Source: Candidatus Thorarchaeota archaeon MP11T_1
GTDB taxonomy: Archaea; Asgardarchaeota; Thorarchaeia; Thorarchaeales; Thorarchaeaceae
Direction: 5' to 3'
DNA: 21,000 nt
NCBI GenBank assembly: GCA_002825515.1
Contig: PJET01000124.1
Span: 1-21,000 of the forward strand
Shown here: in pieces, positions 11,878 through 19,435 of the stretch
How positions within the stretch are numbered: position 1 is the first letter of the stretch
Layout: every line of letters starts with the position of its first letter
Notes under the pieces: model-generated
What the model saw: the letters and a program-made list of their open reading frames with translations, nothing else
Database searches by the model: none
What the model was told of the DNA's origin: nothing
Program-made: the position numbers and the translations under genes

Positions 11878-13626
11878 TTATCCACCTCCATGTGCTTCTG
11901 GTGCAGGACAGAGAAACGCCTCCACCATTGTTAGTATTTGATCATCTGTTGAGTGATACATCACGATTGCACTACTTGGACAAGCTGCCGCACATGTTCC
12001 GCAACCATGACACTTAGCTTCTGTTACAAATGCAATCGGTGGGTCTCTGGTTTCATCCATTGTGATGGCATGATAAGGACAAGCAGTGAGGCATGTATGG
12101 CAACCAGAACAAAGCTCAGGAATAACGTGTGAAACTGTGGACTCAATCTCGACCTCCCCTTGAGCCATTAGTCCTACTGCTTTAGCGGCAGCACCACTCG
12201 CATCTATAACTGCTTCTGAAGCGTTTTTAGCAGCCTGAGCTGCTCCAGCAATCATCACCCCTGCAGTGTGAGTTGTGAGTGGGGCAAGTTTGATGTGCTC
12301 TGGGTTGAAGAAACCATCACCACTTCGAGTTAGACTAAACAGGTGTGATGTTTGTTCAACATCTTCAGGGGGAATCATAGCAGTTGCTAGAACAATAAGA
12401 TCAGGTTCGAACTCAAGATCCTCGGCAGCAAGAATGTCACGCCACTTTATCTTGAGTTTATTCTTCTTCGCGGTAACTTCAGGATATTCATTCTGTGGGA
12501 ATTTACTGTATATAACATGTTTCTGCCTCGCCATGCGATGGAACTCCTCATGACCCTTGCCATAGGTTCGAATATCCTGATACAGAACCAACACCTCATC
12601 AACGCGTTCTCTCAAGTCAGAGGCAGCTTTTGCTGTTGCTGAACAACAGTGACGAGAGCAATGTTCGTGACCTTTGACCCCAGGCAAGCGGGACCCAACA
12701 CATCCAATAAAGACCATTTTCTTCACAGGTTTTCCATTACTGGGTTTAACCAATTGTTCATCTGGAGGGAGTTCCTGAAGTTCAGCCAGGGTGAGAATGT
12801 CAGGCGACTCACCGTAGGCATAGTAGCCGTAAGGCTTGAAAGGCTCAAATCCTGTAGCTACAATTACTGTACCTACTTCATACTTTTGTTTCTTCTCAGT
12901 CTTTTGATTCATCACAGTTACTCCAAAGTTACCAATATAACCATCAAAATCAGATACTTTGCTATCGGTTAGGATAGTTATTCGTTTGTGTTTCTTGACA
13001 TCGCGAATAAGAGGCTTGATAACATCCGCCCCAGACTCGTCAGATGGGAAAAGATGAGTCCACTTTGCAACGTTCCCACCGAGGTGCGAGGTTTTCTCAA
13101 TCAGTAAAACATCAAATCCACGCTCTGCGATATCTAATGAGGCTCTTAAACCAGCGATTCCTCCTCCAACAACCATTGTTGTCGGGAGGACACTTACTTT
13201 TTTGATTGGTAGATCATGCAACTTGGCTGCGCGTGCAACCGACATTCTTACAAGGTCTATAGCCTTCTCTGTTGCTCGCTCTGGCTCTCTCATATGGCAC
13301 CAAGACACATGTTCTCGAAGGTTTACCTGGTCAAACAGGTATCTGTTTATACCAGCCTCTTCGACCACTCGTCGAAATGTAGGCTCATGCATCCGAGGTG
13401 AGCAACTCGCGACCACTACTCGGTTGAGATTATGCTCCTGTATCATATCTTTGATGAGTACCTGCCCAGCATCCGAACACATGAACATCTCGTCGGTTGC
13501 ATACACAACACCTGGTAAATTGAGAGCCATTTGAGCCACAGCTTCAACATCAACAGTACCAGCAATGTTATGCCCGCAATGGCAGACAAACACACCGATT
13601 CTTGGTTCTTCTTGAGATCCTGACAT
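11878..13626 (-). CDS. hdrA: HdrA, full-length type with N-terminal domain and C-terminal ferredoxin domain (582 aa)
   Basis: The flavin-bifurcating subunit of heterodisulfide reductase. In order: an N-terminal HdrA domain (IGVFVCHCGHNIAG, then ASCSPRMHEPTFR and NLREHVSWCH), the FAD-binding fold starting MVVGGGIAGLRASLDIAERG near 151-170, the CVGSR...HCSRHCC segment, and two C-terminal [4Fe-4S] motifs CSGCHTCLTACP (506-517) and CHGCGTCAAACP (539-550). In HdrA2 and HdrA3 a CSACILTPxLSEVSRHPN motif follows the first FAD stretch; here that position reads FPSDESGADVIKPLI, with no cysteines. ATG 13626 follows GGAGG at about 11 bases; a GTG start at 13644 would overlap hdrA2. Expected to dock VhuD and HdrBC in the cytoplasm. 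Confidence 0.9.
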   Translation of the reverse strand: MSGSQEEPRIGVFVCHCGHNIAGTVDVEAVAQMALNLPGVVYATDEMFMCSDAGQVLIKDMIQEHNLNRVVVASCSPRMHEPTFRRVVEEAGINRYLFDQVNLREHVSWCHMREPERATEKAIDLVRMSVARAAKLHDLPIKKVSVLPTTMVVGGGIAGLRASLDIAERGFDVLLIEKTSHLGGNVAKWTHLFPSDESGADVIKPLIRDVKKHKRITILTDSKVSDFDGYIGNFGVTVMNQKTEKKQKYEVGTVIVATGFEPFKPYGYYAYGESPDILTLAELQELPPDEQLVKPSNGKPVKKMVFIGCVGSRLPGVKGHEHCSRHCCSATAKAASDLRERVDEVLVLYQDIRTYGKGHEEFHRMARQKHVIYSKFPQNEYPEVTAKKNKLKIKWRDILAAEDLEFEPDLIVLATAMIPPEDVEQTSHLFSLTRSGDGFFNPEHIKLAPLTTHTAGVMIAGAAQAAKNASEAVIDASGAAAKAVGLMAQGEVEIESTVSHVIPELCSGCHTCLTACPYHAITMDETRDPPIAFVTEAKCHGCGTCAAACPSSAIVMYHSTDDQILTMVEAFLCPAPEAHGGG

Positions 13627-13630
13627 TTTG

Positions 13631-14929
13631 TTATGTTCCTCCACTAGACAGAACGATGGTGGCTTTCATAGCAGCTGCACTGCCTGCCGATACTGAGTCA
13701 GGGATGTCTTTTGGTCCATCTGCACAACCACAAACAAATACTCCTGGGATTTTCGTGAGAATTGGACCGAAGAAGGTATGGCTGATCTCGATGTAACCAT
13801 CATCTGTCTGGTCAATACCTAGTTTCTTAGCCATAGTGTCCATTCCACTTGATGGAATTACACCTGGACTGATGACTACAAGGTCATGCTCGATAAGTCG
13901 TACTTTGGAAGTAACAGTGTCTTCAACCTTCACGACAAGATCATGTGATGCCTTCCCTTCCATGACTTCAGCAACACGACCTCTCACAAAACGTACACCA
14001 AAGCGATTCTTAGCCATTTCATAAAATTCCTCGAAGCCTTTTCCAAACGCTCGAATATCAGCGTAGTAAACCCACACTTCTGCTTCGGGATCATGTTCAA
14101 GCGCCATTACAGCATTTTTTATTGAATACATACAGCAAACACGACTACAATAGGGAACACCTTTCTGAACATCACGTGCTCCAACACATTGAATGAATCC
14201 TATCGATTTTGGTTTCTTTCCATCACTGAGACGGATAAGATGGCCATGTGTTGGTCCTGCTGCATTAATCAAACGTTCATATTCCATTGCATGAATGACA
14301 TTTGGATATTGTCCATATCCTAATCTTGGATACTGAGTTATATCAAAGAGTTCGAAACCTGTGGCAATAATAATAGTGCCAACATTCAGATTGACGAACT
14401 TGTCTTTCATGTCAAGATTAATTGCACTCCGCTCACAGACCTTTAGACATCTGCCGCAATCAATACAATTCTCTTTGTCCACAGTACATACATTGGGAGT
14501 TGCTTGAGGAAAGAGTGTATATATTGCCTTTCTAAAACCAAGACCCTGATCAAAATCATTTGCTACCTCAACAGGACATTCAGCTGAACAATTTCCACAA
14601 CCAGAGCACAAGTCCTCTTGTACGTATCGTGCTTTTCGACGGACCCGAACCTTGAAGTTTCCAGAAGACCCTGTGACACTTCCTACTTCTGAATATGTCA
14701 TCAATTGTATGTTAGGATGTCTAGAGACTTCGCTCAGTTTGGGAGTTAAAATACAGGCGCTGCAATCCAATGTTGGGAAAGTTTTATCAAGCATAGCCAT
14801 GCGGCCACCAATTGACGGAGACCGCTCCACTAGGTAGACTTTGTATCCTTGATTTGCTATATCTAGAGCAGCCTGCATTCCTGCAACGCCGCCTCCCACA
14901 ACAAGTGCACTTGCTGTTTTCTTATTCAT
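13631..14929 (-). CDS. hdrA2: HdrA-like flavoprotein lacking the N-terminal domain, with two internal ferredoxin clusters (432 aa)
   Basis: Starts directly with the FAD fold LVVGGGVAGMQAALDIANQG (9-28), then GGRMAMLDKTFPTLDCSACILTPKLSEVSRHPN with Cys56 and Cys59, the usual extra cluster motif beside the flavin of HdrA. Two [4Fe-4S] motifs are inserted: CSGCGNCSAECP (108-119) and CIDCGRCLKVCE (155-166). The second half holds CVGARDVQKGVPYCSRVCC and the FAD-closing end VFVCGCADGPKDIPDSVSAGSAAA. The plan resembles QmoA/short HdrA proteins. ATG 14929 has AGGAG eight bases upstream and lies 11 bases after hdrB. It is a close paralogue of HdrA3, which has a large extra domain inserted. Probably a second flavin module for branching electrons. 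Confidence 0.87.
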   Translation of the reverse strand: MNKKTASALVVGGGVAGMQAALDIANQGYKVYLVERSPSIGGRMAMLDKTFPTLDCSACILTPKLSEVSRHPNIQLMTYSEVGSVTGSSGNFKVRVRRKARYVQEDLCSGCGNCSAECPVEVANDFDQGLGFRKAIYTLFPQATPNVCTVDKENCIDCGRCLKVCERSAINLDMKDKFVNLNVGTIIIATGFELFDITQYPRLGYGQYPNVIHAMEYERLINAAGPTHGHLIRLSDGKKPKSIGFIQCVGARDVQKGVPYCSRVCCMYSIKNAVMALEHDPEAEVWVYYADIRAFGKGFEEFYEMAKNRFGVRFVRGRVAEVMEGKASHDLVVKVEDTVTSKVRLIEHDLVVISPGVIPSSGMDTMAKKLGIDQTDDGYIEISHTFFGPILTKIPGVFVCGCADGPKDIPDSVSAGSAAAMKATIVLSSGGT

Positions 14930-14940
14930 ACTCTTTTCTC

Positions 14941-15807
14941 CTAATGTGCTTCAAGAATTGCTTGTGGGCTAATCTTATTCAGATGGATGCCCAGTGAATC
15001 GAAATCAATTCCCAATGCAGGACCTAAGAACTGAGGGAGAGTTATGCATGGAATTTTTGGTTTGTTTCCCGCTTCTTCTCCGAACTGAACTTGGGTCAAC
15101 TGTATATCACAGAACACGCAAGCAGTAACAATACCATCTGCAATCTCTGCTCTAATGTTCTCAATCTTATCTCGGCCTATGGCATTACCGACCTCTTCGT
15201 CCATAGCAAGCAACGGGCCACCGCAGCAACGAGTTTTGCCAGTGTAATCTACTGAGATACCACCTGCAGCCTCAATAATGCGATCGATGATGGTTGGATT
15301 CTCTGCATCATCAACTTGGACGATTTCCTCTGGTCTTGTCACGTGACATCCATAGTGTGCTGCTAGTCGCACATCTTTGTATGGATTGACGATTGCGGAC
15401 TTAATTGCATCATAACCAATGTCTTCTCGGAAGACTTGAAGAAGATGTTTAACTTGCACTGTTCCAGTGTACTTCAAACCTTCCTCCTCTAGGATGTCAT
15501 TAACTTCACTACGAAGCTCCTCGTTGTTATCTAGTTCGTGTTTAACATGCTTGAGAGACCCTGAGCAAGCACCGCATATAGCAAGTATATCCATATCCAT
15601 GCTTTCAGCAATAGCCAAGATCCTACCACACATAGCTGAAAAAGCAAGATGAGATATTGACTCAATATATTGAGCTCCGCAGCAATTAGCATCCTTCATA
15701 GTTGTTAACTGAACTCCAAGTTTCTCTAGAACTACTTCCACAGCTCTCTCGTATGCAGGGAGTCGAACTGGGGTTGTGCATCCAGTATAAAGAATGAACT
15801 CTTTCAC
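14941..15807 (-). CDS. hdrB: Heterodisulfide reductase subunit B (288 aa)
   Basis: HdrB carries two CCG domains that bind the noncubane [4Fe-4S] clusters reducing disulfides in methanogens. Both are intact: Cys10, Cys42-Cys43, Cys78 and Cys81 (GCTT, NCCGAQ, CGAC), then Cys154, Cys194-Cys195, Cys230 and Cys233 (YGCHVTRP, RCCGGP, CVFC). The frame is open up to 15867, but GTG at 15807 is the likely start: it overlaps the hdrC stop (GTGA), has GGAGGAGAT just upstream, and gives KEFILYTGC, the normal N-terminus. Asgard archaea are not known to use CoM-S-S-CoB generally, so the disulfide or other acceptor here is unknown. Confidence 0.92.
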   Translation of the reverse strand: MKEFILYTGCTTPVRLPAYERAVEVVLEKLGVQLTTMKDANCCGAQYIESISHLAFSAMCGRILAIAESMDMDILAICGACSGSLKHVKHELDNNEELRSEVNDILEEEGLKYTGTVQVKHLLQVFREDIGYDAIKSAIVNPYKDVRLAAHYGCHVTRPEEIVQVDDAENPTIIDRIIEAAGGISVDYTGKTRCCGGPLLAMDEEVGNAIGRDKIENIRAEIADGIVTACVFCDIQLTQVQFGEEAGNKPKIPCITLPQFLGPALGIDFDSLGIHLNKISPQAILEAH

Positions 15808-16325
15808 TCTGTATCTCCTCCTTTGAAATACCTCTCCTTTACCTTCTTGACAAATTCGTTGTTCCATCCCAAATCCGTATCTAGTCCCAAGTCAGAACGG
15901 TCATCCTCTTCGAAGTCTGTATAAGAGTCATTGAGCATCCAGCCATCTTCAAGGACTTTATCAATTGTATTTTGGAAAACAGTGGGGATGTAACCCTCTC
16001 GAGCAGCTATCTCTCGTACAGCAGTGAATATCTCTGAAAGATCAACATCTTCTTGGCATCGCTCTTCACAAAGTCTACAGGTCATGCACAACCATGGCAG
16101 CTCACTACTTAGCACTTCTTCTCGTTTTCCAAGGAGAATTTTCTGTATAAGCTTCCTTGGCCGATATCGTTCAGTCATGCTTGCGACCATGCATGAAGCA
16201 GTACACATTCCGCATTGGATACACTGCATAATGCCTTCTCCGCCAGGTTCCTGTTCAATCTCCTTAGCAAAGCTTGAGCTGGGTGCATGATTGACAGGTG
16301 GGTCGGTTCTTGCTTGTTCTGTCAT
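15804..16325 (-). CDS. hdrC: Heterodisulfide reductase subunit C (173 aa)
   Basis: A ferredoxin-like subunit connecting HdrA to HdrB. Two complete [4Fe-4S] motifs are present: CIQCGMCTASC (Cys35, 38, 41, 45) and CMTCRLCEERC (Cys80, 83, 86, 90). The segment between them (YRPRKLIQKILLGKREEVLSS.LPWLC) is typical of HdrC, as is IFTAVREIAAREG after the second motif. The C-terminus extends by a long acidic stretch (DSYTDFEEDDRSDLGLDTDLG) ending in KERYFKGGDTE. ATG 16325 has GGTGA a few bases upstream; its stop overlaps the hdrB start. No membrane helix, so the complex is soluble. Confidence 0.92.
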   Translation of the reverse strand: MTEQARTDPPVNHAPSSSFAKEIEQEPGGEGIMQCIQCGMCTASCMVASMTERYRPRKLIQKILLGKREEVLSSELPWLCMTCRLCEERCQEDVDLSEIFTAVREIAAREGYIPTVFQNTIDKVLEDGWMLNDSYTDFEEDDRSDLGLDTDLGWNNEFVKKVKERYFKGGDTE

Positions 16326-16345
16326 ATTTCACCACGTTCCATTTA

Positions 16346-19090
16346 TTATTCATCAACTTTCGATAGAATGATTGTTGCTCTCATTGCAGCAGCACTTCCT
16401 GCTGAAACGGAGTCTGGGATGTCTTTGGGACCATCAGCACATCCACAGACAAACACTCCCTCAATAGAAGTGTCAACTGGTCTGATTACTTGGTTCTCAA
16501 CTGTCACATATCCCTCTTCAGAGAGATCCATATTGAGCTCGACTGCGATGTCCTCAAGTCCTTCAGGGGGTTGAACACCAGGGCTAATCACAATCAGGTC
16601 ATGGTTAACTTCGTGCAGGTCTCCTTTCTCTGTGTCTTCGAATCTCACATTAAGTGAATCGGTTACCTTATCATGATTAACTTCAGCGACTCGACCTCTC
16701 ACAAAATTAACACCAAATCGAGTTCGGGCCATTTCATAAAATTCCTCGAAGCCTTTGCCAAATGCACGGATATCAGCATAGTAGACTGTAACTTCGGTTT
16801 CAGGATTGTGCTCTTTCGCCATCACTGCATTTTTTATTCCGTACATGCAACATACACGGCTGCAGAAGGGAACACCCTTTTGCACATCACGAGCACCAAC
16901 ACATTGAACGAATCCAATGCTTTTTGGTGTCTTCCCGTCAGTCAATCTAACTAGATGTCCATGAGTTGGACCCGCTGCATTAATTAGCCGTTCATATTCA
17001 AGAGCATGGATTACATTGGGTAGGCGACCATAGCCGAATTGTGGATACTCGGTGACGTCAAAGAGGCGATATCCAGTCGCAAGAATAATGGCTCCTACAT
17101 GAAGGTCGATTACTTCATCATTCATTGAGTGATCTATAGCTTCTCGTGTGCAAGCTTCAACACATTTTTCACACTCGCAGCAGACAGCACAACCTAGGCA
17201 ACGTTCAGCTTCAGCAGCAGCTACAGCTTCATTAAACCCAAGTTCGACCTCAGTGAATCCACGCTTCCTGCTATTTATTCCTTGTTTTGGCATCGATGCA
17301 CGTCTTTCGAATGGAATGCCTGTCTTGTCGACTTCAAAGGATTGCACCCGGTGACGTTCTTTGACACGACCTTCCTTCAGGTCGACGCCTCGTATGTATC
17401 TATCAATAGAAACTGCTGCATCTTTGCCATGACCAACAGCTTTGACGACAGTTAAGGGACCAAGAACAACATCACCGCCAGCAAATACGCCGGGTATGTT
17501 AGTTTCCAAGGTTATAGGATCAGCCTTCACAGTAGCCCATTCCGAGCAGTCAAGTTCAATCTGCACACCACGCGGATCTGTGGACTGACCAATGGCCACA
17601 ATCATCTCATCAATCGCCATGGTGAACTCCGAATTTGGAATTGGTACAGGTCGTCGTCTGCCTGAATGGTCGGGTTCACCAAGCCTCATCTTCATGCATC
17701 TTATTCCAGTTATTTTCCCTTTGGAGGAGAGAATTTCTACGGGAGATGTAAGAAGCATAAACTTGATTCCTTCTTCTTTCGCATCTTCGACTTCACCTGG
17801 AATTGCAGGAATCTCTACATGCGAACGTCTGTAGATTAGGGTGACTTCTTTTGCTCCAAGTCTTACAGCAGTACGAGCAGAGTCAATAGCAGCATCCCCA
17901 CCACCAATAACAGCTACCTTTTCTCCGACTTTGACTCTTTCACCAGTATTTACTTTCTCAAGAAATTCAATAGCATGAACAACACCTTCATACTCCTCGC
18001 CTGCAATACCCACTTTGTTACTCTGCCAAGCGCCTGTCGCTACAAAGACTGCTTTGAATCCTTTTTCCAGAAGATCATGAATCGACTTAACAACTGTCTT
18101 GGTCTTGATTTTGACGCCCATGTCAATAACGCGCTGAATTTCTTCATCTAGAATGTCGCGTGGTAAACGATACTCGGGAATTGCATATCGTAGCATTCCG
18201 CCTGGTTTTTCTCGTGCTTCAAAGATTGTTACAGGATAGCCCATTCTTACAAGATGATAAGCACAACTGATACCCCCTGGACCGCCACCGATTACCGCTA
18301 CTCGTTCTTTTTTATCGATTTTAGCCTCGACGGGAGCTGCCCCATGCGTTCGTTCGTAGTCCGCAAGATATCTGTGAAGATTGCGTACGCTGATGCTTTC
18401 ATCATGCATTCCTCGCTCACACTCGGCCTCGCAGAAACTAATGCAAACACGACCAAGAACTCCTGGAAATGGGATCGATCTTCGAACTATCTTAAGAGCC
18501 TCAGCCATTTTTCCATGCCGCATCATTGTCACAAAGCCCTGTGCATTTACCTCCGCAGGACATGTAGCGCGACAAGCTGGCTCACCTCTCTTGTTAACAG
18601 TCACGACGTTTGGCGTTGCTTGTGGGAAAGGTGTATAGATAGCCTTTCGAAAACCTAATCCTTGATCAAACTCATTTGGCACCTCTACGGGACAGACTGC
18701 TACACAGTCGCCACAGCCAGAGCACTTGTCTTCATCTACGTAGCGGGAGTGCTTATGCACTCGAACTCTAAAGTCGCTAGTTTCTCCATGTACAGATTTG
18801 ATATCTGCATAGGTAATCAGATCAATATTTGGATGACGAGAAACTTCGCTGAGTCTAGGTGTCAGGATGCATGCACTGCAGTCAAGTGTCGGAAATGTTT
18901 TATCAATCATAGCCATGCGGCCGCCAATTGAGGGGGATTGTTCAACGAGTGTGACCTTGAAGCCCTGGTTAGCAATATCCAGAGCGGCTTGCATTCCAGC
19001 TACTCCGCCTCCTACTACAAGAGCTTCATTGGATTTGATGCCATCTTTGGTACTGATTGAGCTTGGTTTAGGCTGTCTTTCAATAGTCAT
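16346..19090 (-). CDS. hdrA3: HdrA-like flavoprotein with GltD/NfnB-type NAD(P)H oxidoreductase inserted (914 aa)
   Basis: Two flavoproteins in one chain. Residues 21-168 are HdrA-like: ALVVGGGVAGMQAALDIANQG, TLDCSACILTPRLSEVSRHPN (Cys71, Cys74) and CSGCGDCVAVCP (123-134). From about 168 to 630 lies a glutamate-synthase small-subunit (GltD/NfnB-like) module: ACRATCPAEVNAQGF, GRVCISFCEAECERG, then VAVIGGGPGGISCAYHL (265-281), GGMLRYAIPEYRLP, VAVIGGGDAAIDSARTA for NAD(P)H and GVFAGGDVVLGP. At 631 it returns to HdrA with CLGCAVCCECEKCVEACTREAI and ends like HdrA2. Removing the insertion gives HdrA2 almost exactly. The likely role is to let the Hdr complex exchange electrons with NAD(P)(H). ATG 19090 with GGAGG seven bases upstream is clearly the start; the frame continues 34 codons further without support. 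First gene of the operon. Confidence 0.88.
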   Translation of the reverse strand: MTIERQPKPSSISTKDGIKSNEALVVGGGVAGMQAALDIANQGFKVTLVEQSPSIGGRMAMIDKTFPTLDCSACILTPRLSEVSRHPNIDLITYADIKSVHGETSDFRVRVHKHSRYVDEDKCSGCGDCVAVCPVEVPNEFDQGLGFRKAIYTPFPQATPNVVTVNKRGEPACRATCPAEVNAQGFVTMMRHGKMAEALKIVRRSIPFPGVLGRVCISFCEAECERGMHDESISVRNLHRYLADYERTHGAAPVEAKIDKKERVAVIGGGPGGISCAYHLVRMGYPVTIFEAREKPGGMLRYAIPEYRLPRDILDEEIQRVIDMGVKIKTKTVVKSIHDLLEKGFKAVFVATGAWQSNKVGIAGEEYEGVVHAIEFLEKVNTGERVKVGEKVAVIGGGDAAIDSARTAVRLGAKEVTLIYRRSHVEIPAIPGEVEDAKEEGIKFMLLTSPVEILSSKGKITGIRCMKMRLGEPDHSGRRRPVPIPNSEFTMAIDEMIVAIGQSTDPRGVQIELDCSEWATVKADPITLETNIPGVFAGGDVVLGPLTVVKAVGHGKDAAVSIDRYIRGVDLKEGRVKERHRVQSFEVDKTGIPFERRASMPKQGINSRKRGFTEVELGFNEAVAAAEAERCLGCAVCCECEKCVEACTREAIDHSMNDEVIDLHVGAIILATGYRLFDVTEYPQFGYGRLPNVIHALEYERLINAAGPTHGHLVRLTDGKTPKSIGFVQCVGARDVQKGVPFCSRVCCMYGIKNAVMAKEHNPETEVTVYYADIRAFGKGFEEFYEMARTRFGVNFVRGRVAEVNHDKVTDSLNVRFEDTEKGDLHEVNHDLIVISPGVQPPEGLEDIAVELNMDLSEEGYVTVENQVIRPVDTSIEGVFVCGCADGPKDIPDSVSAGSAAAMRATIILSKVDE

Positions 19091-19195
19091 ATGCGGTCCT
19101 CCAAACGATTGGGCGATTCTCGTTTCGGACAAGTCTGGCGAATATGACATTTGGCACAACTTGTGAAGCTCTCTCGCTGCACGAAGCTTCAACTG

Positions 19196-19216
19196 ATGAA
19201 TTTGCTACAAATTCAT
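19196..19216. promoter_or_regulatory. Candidate operator: perfect 9-bp inverted repeat with 3-base spacer
   Basis: Arms ATGAATTTG and CAAATTCAT around CTA, perfectly complementary. Size and symmetry fit a dimeric transcription factor site, and it lies in the leader or promoter zone of the hydrogenase-Hdr operon. As RNA it would form a 9-bp hairpin with a 3-base loop instead. The regulator is unknown. Confidence 0.5.
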
Positions 19217-19408
19217 TTGATTTCAATGCCAAATCGCCGAGACTTTTGATGTATTTTCAAGAATCCCAAGACACTATATGCTTGCCGAGTATGACAACGA
19301 AAAACGACGGTTGAACAGCTTTCAGTTTCCAGCACAACCTAGAAAGAAATGAACGAAATCAATCATTTTTTCGAGATTAATGGAATCTGCATTTTCCCTA
19401 GGGTTACA

Positions 19409-19433
19409 GTTTGAAATTTCAAAGTTAATTGAA
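19409..19433 (-). terminator. Possible terminator hairpin behind PEPCK
   Basis: On the minus strand TTTCAA, a six-base loop and TTGAAA can pair within the first 25 bases after the stop, overlapping the 14-bp palindrome TTTGAAATTTCAAA at 19410-19423. No strong U-run follows directly; pyrimidine-rich stretches (TTCATTTCTTTCTA) come about 70 bases later. Weak call. Confidence 0.3.
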
Positions 19434-19435
19434 AT

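Larger units (their letters stand above)
19091..19435 (-). promoter_or_regulatory. Leader region of the hdr-vhu operon, 345 bp, with a 21-bp palindrome
   Basis: Contains the region behind PEPCK and upstream of hdrA3. At 19196-19216 is a perfect inverted repeat, ATGAATTTG and CAAATTCAT around CTA, about 105 bases before the hdrA3 ATG. ATTTGGCA (19149-19156) and TGCCAAAT (19227-19234) form a second, wider inverted repeat. GCATATAG near 19275-19282 on the minus strand is a possible TATA box. A 14-bp palindrome TTTGAAATTTCAAA (19410-19423) just after the PEPCK stop may belong to its terminator. No gene is seen here. Confidence 0.5.

Noticed and set aside
15808..15867. Upstream ATG start for hdrB at 15867
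   Set aside because: It would overlap hdrC by 64 bases and add a non-family N-terminus; GTG at 15807 has a strong Shine-Dalgarno and gives the normal HdrB beginning.
18254..18931. Several plus-strand frames opposite hdrA3
   Set aside because: Antisense shadows of a strongly coding minus-strand gene; overlapping each other and without recognisable domains.
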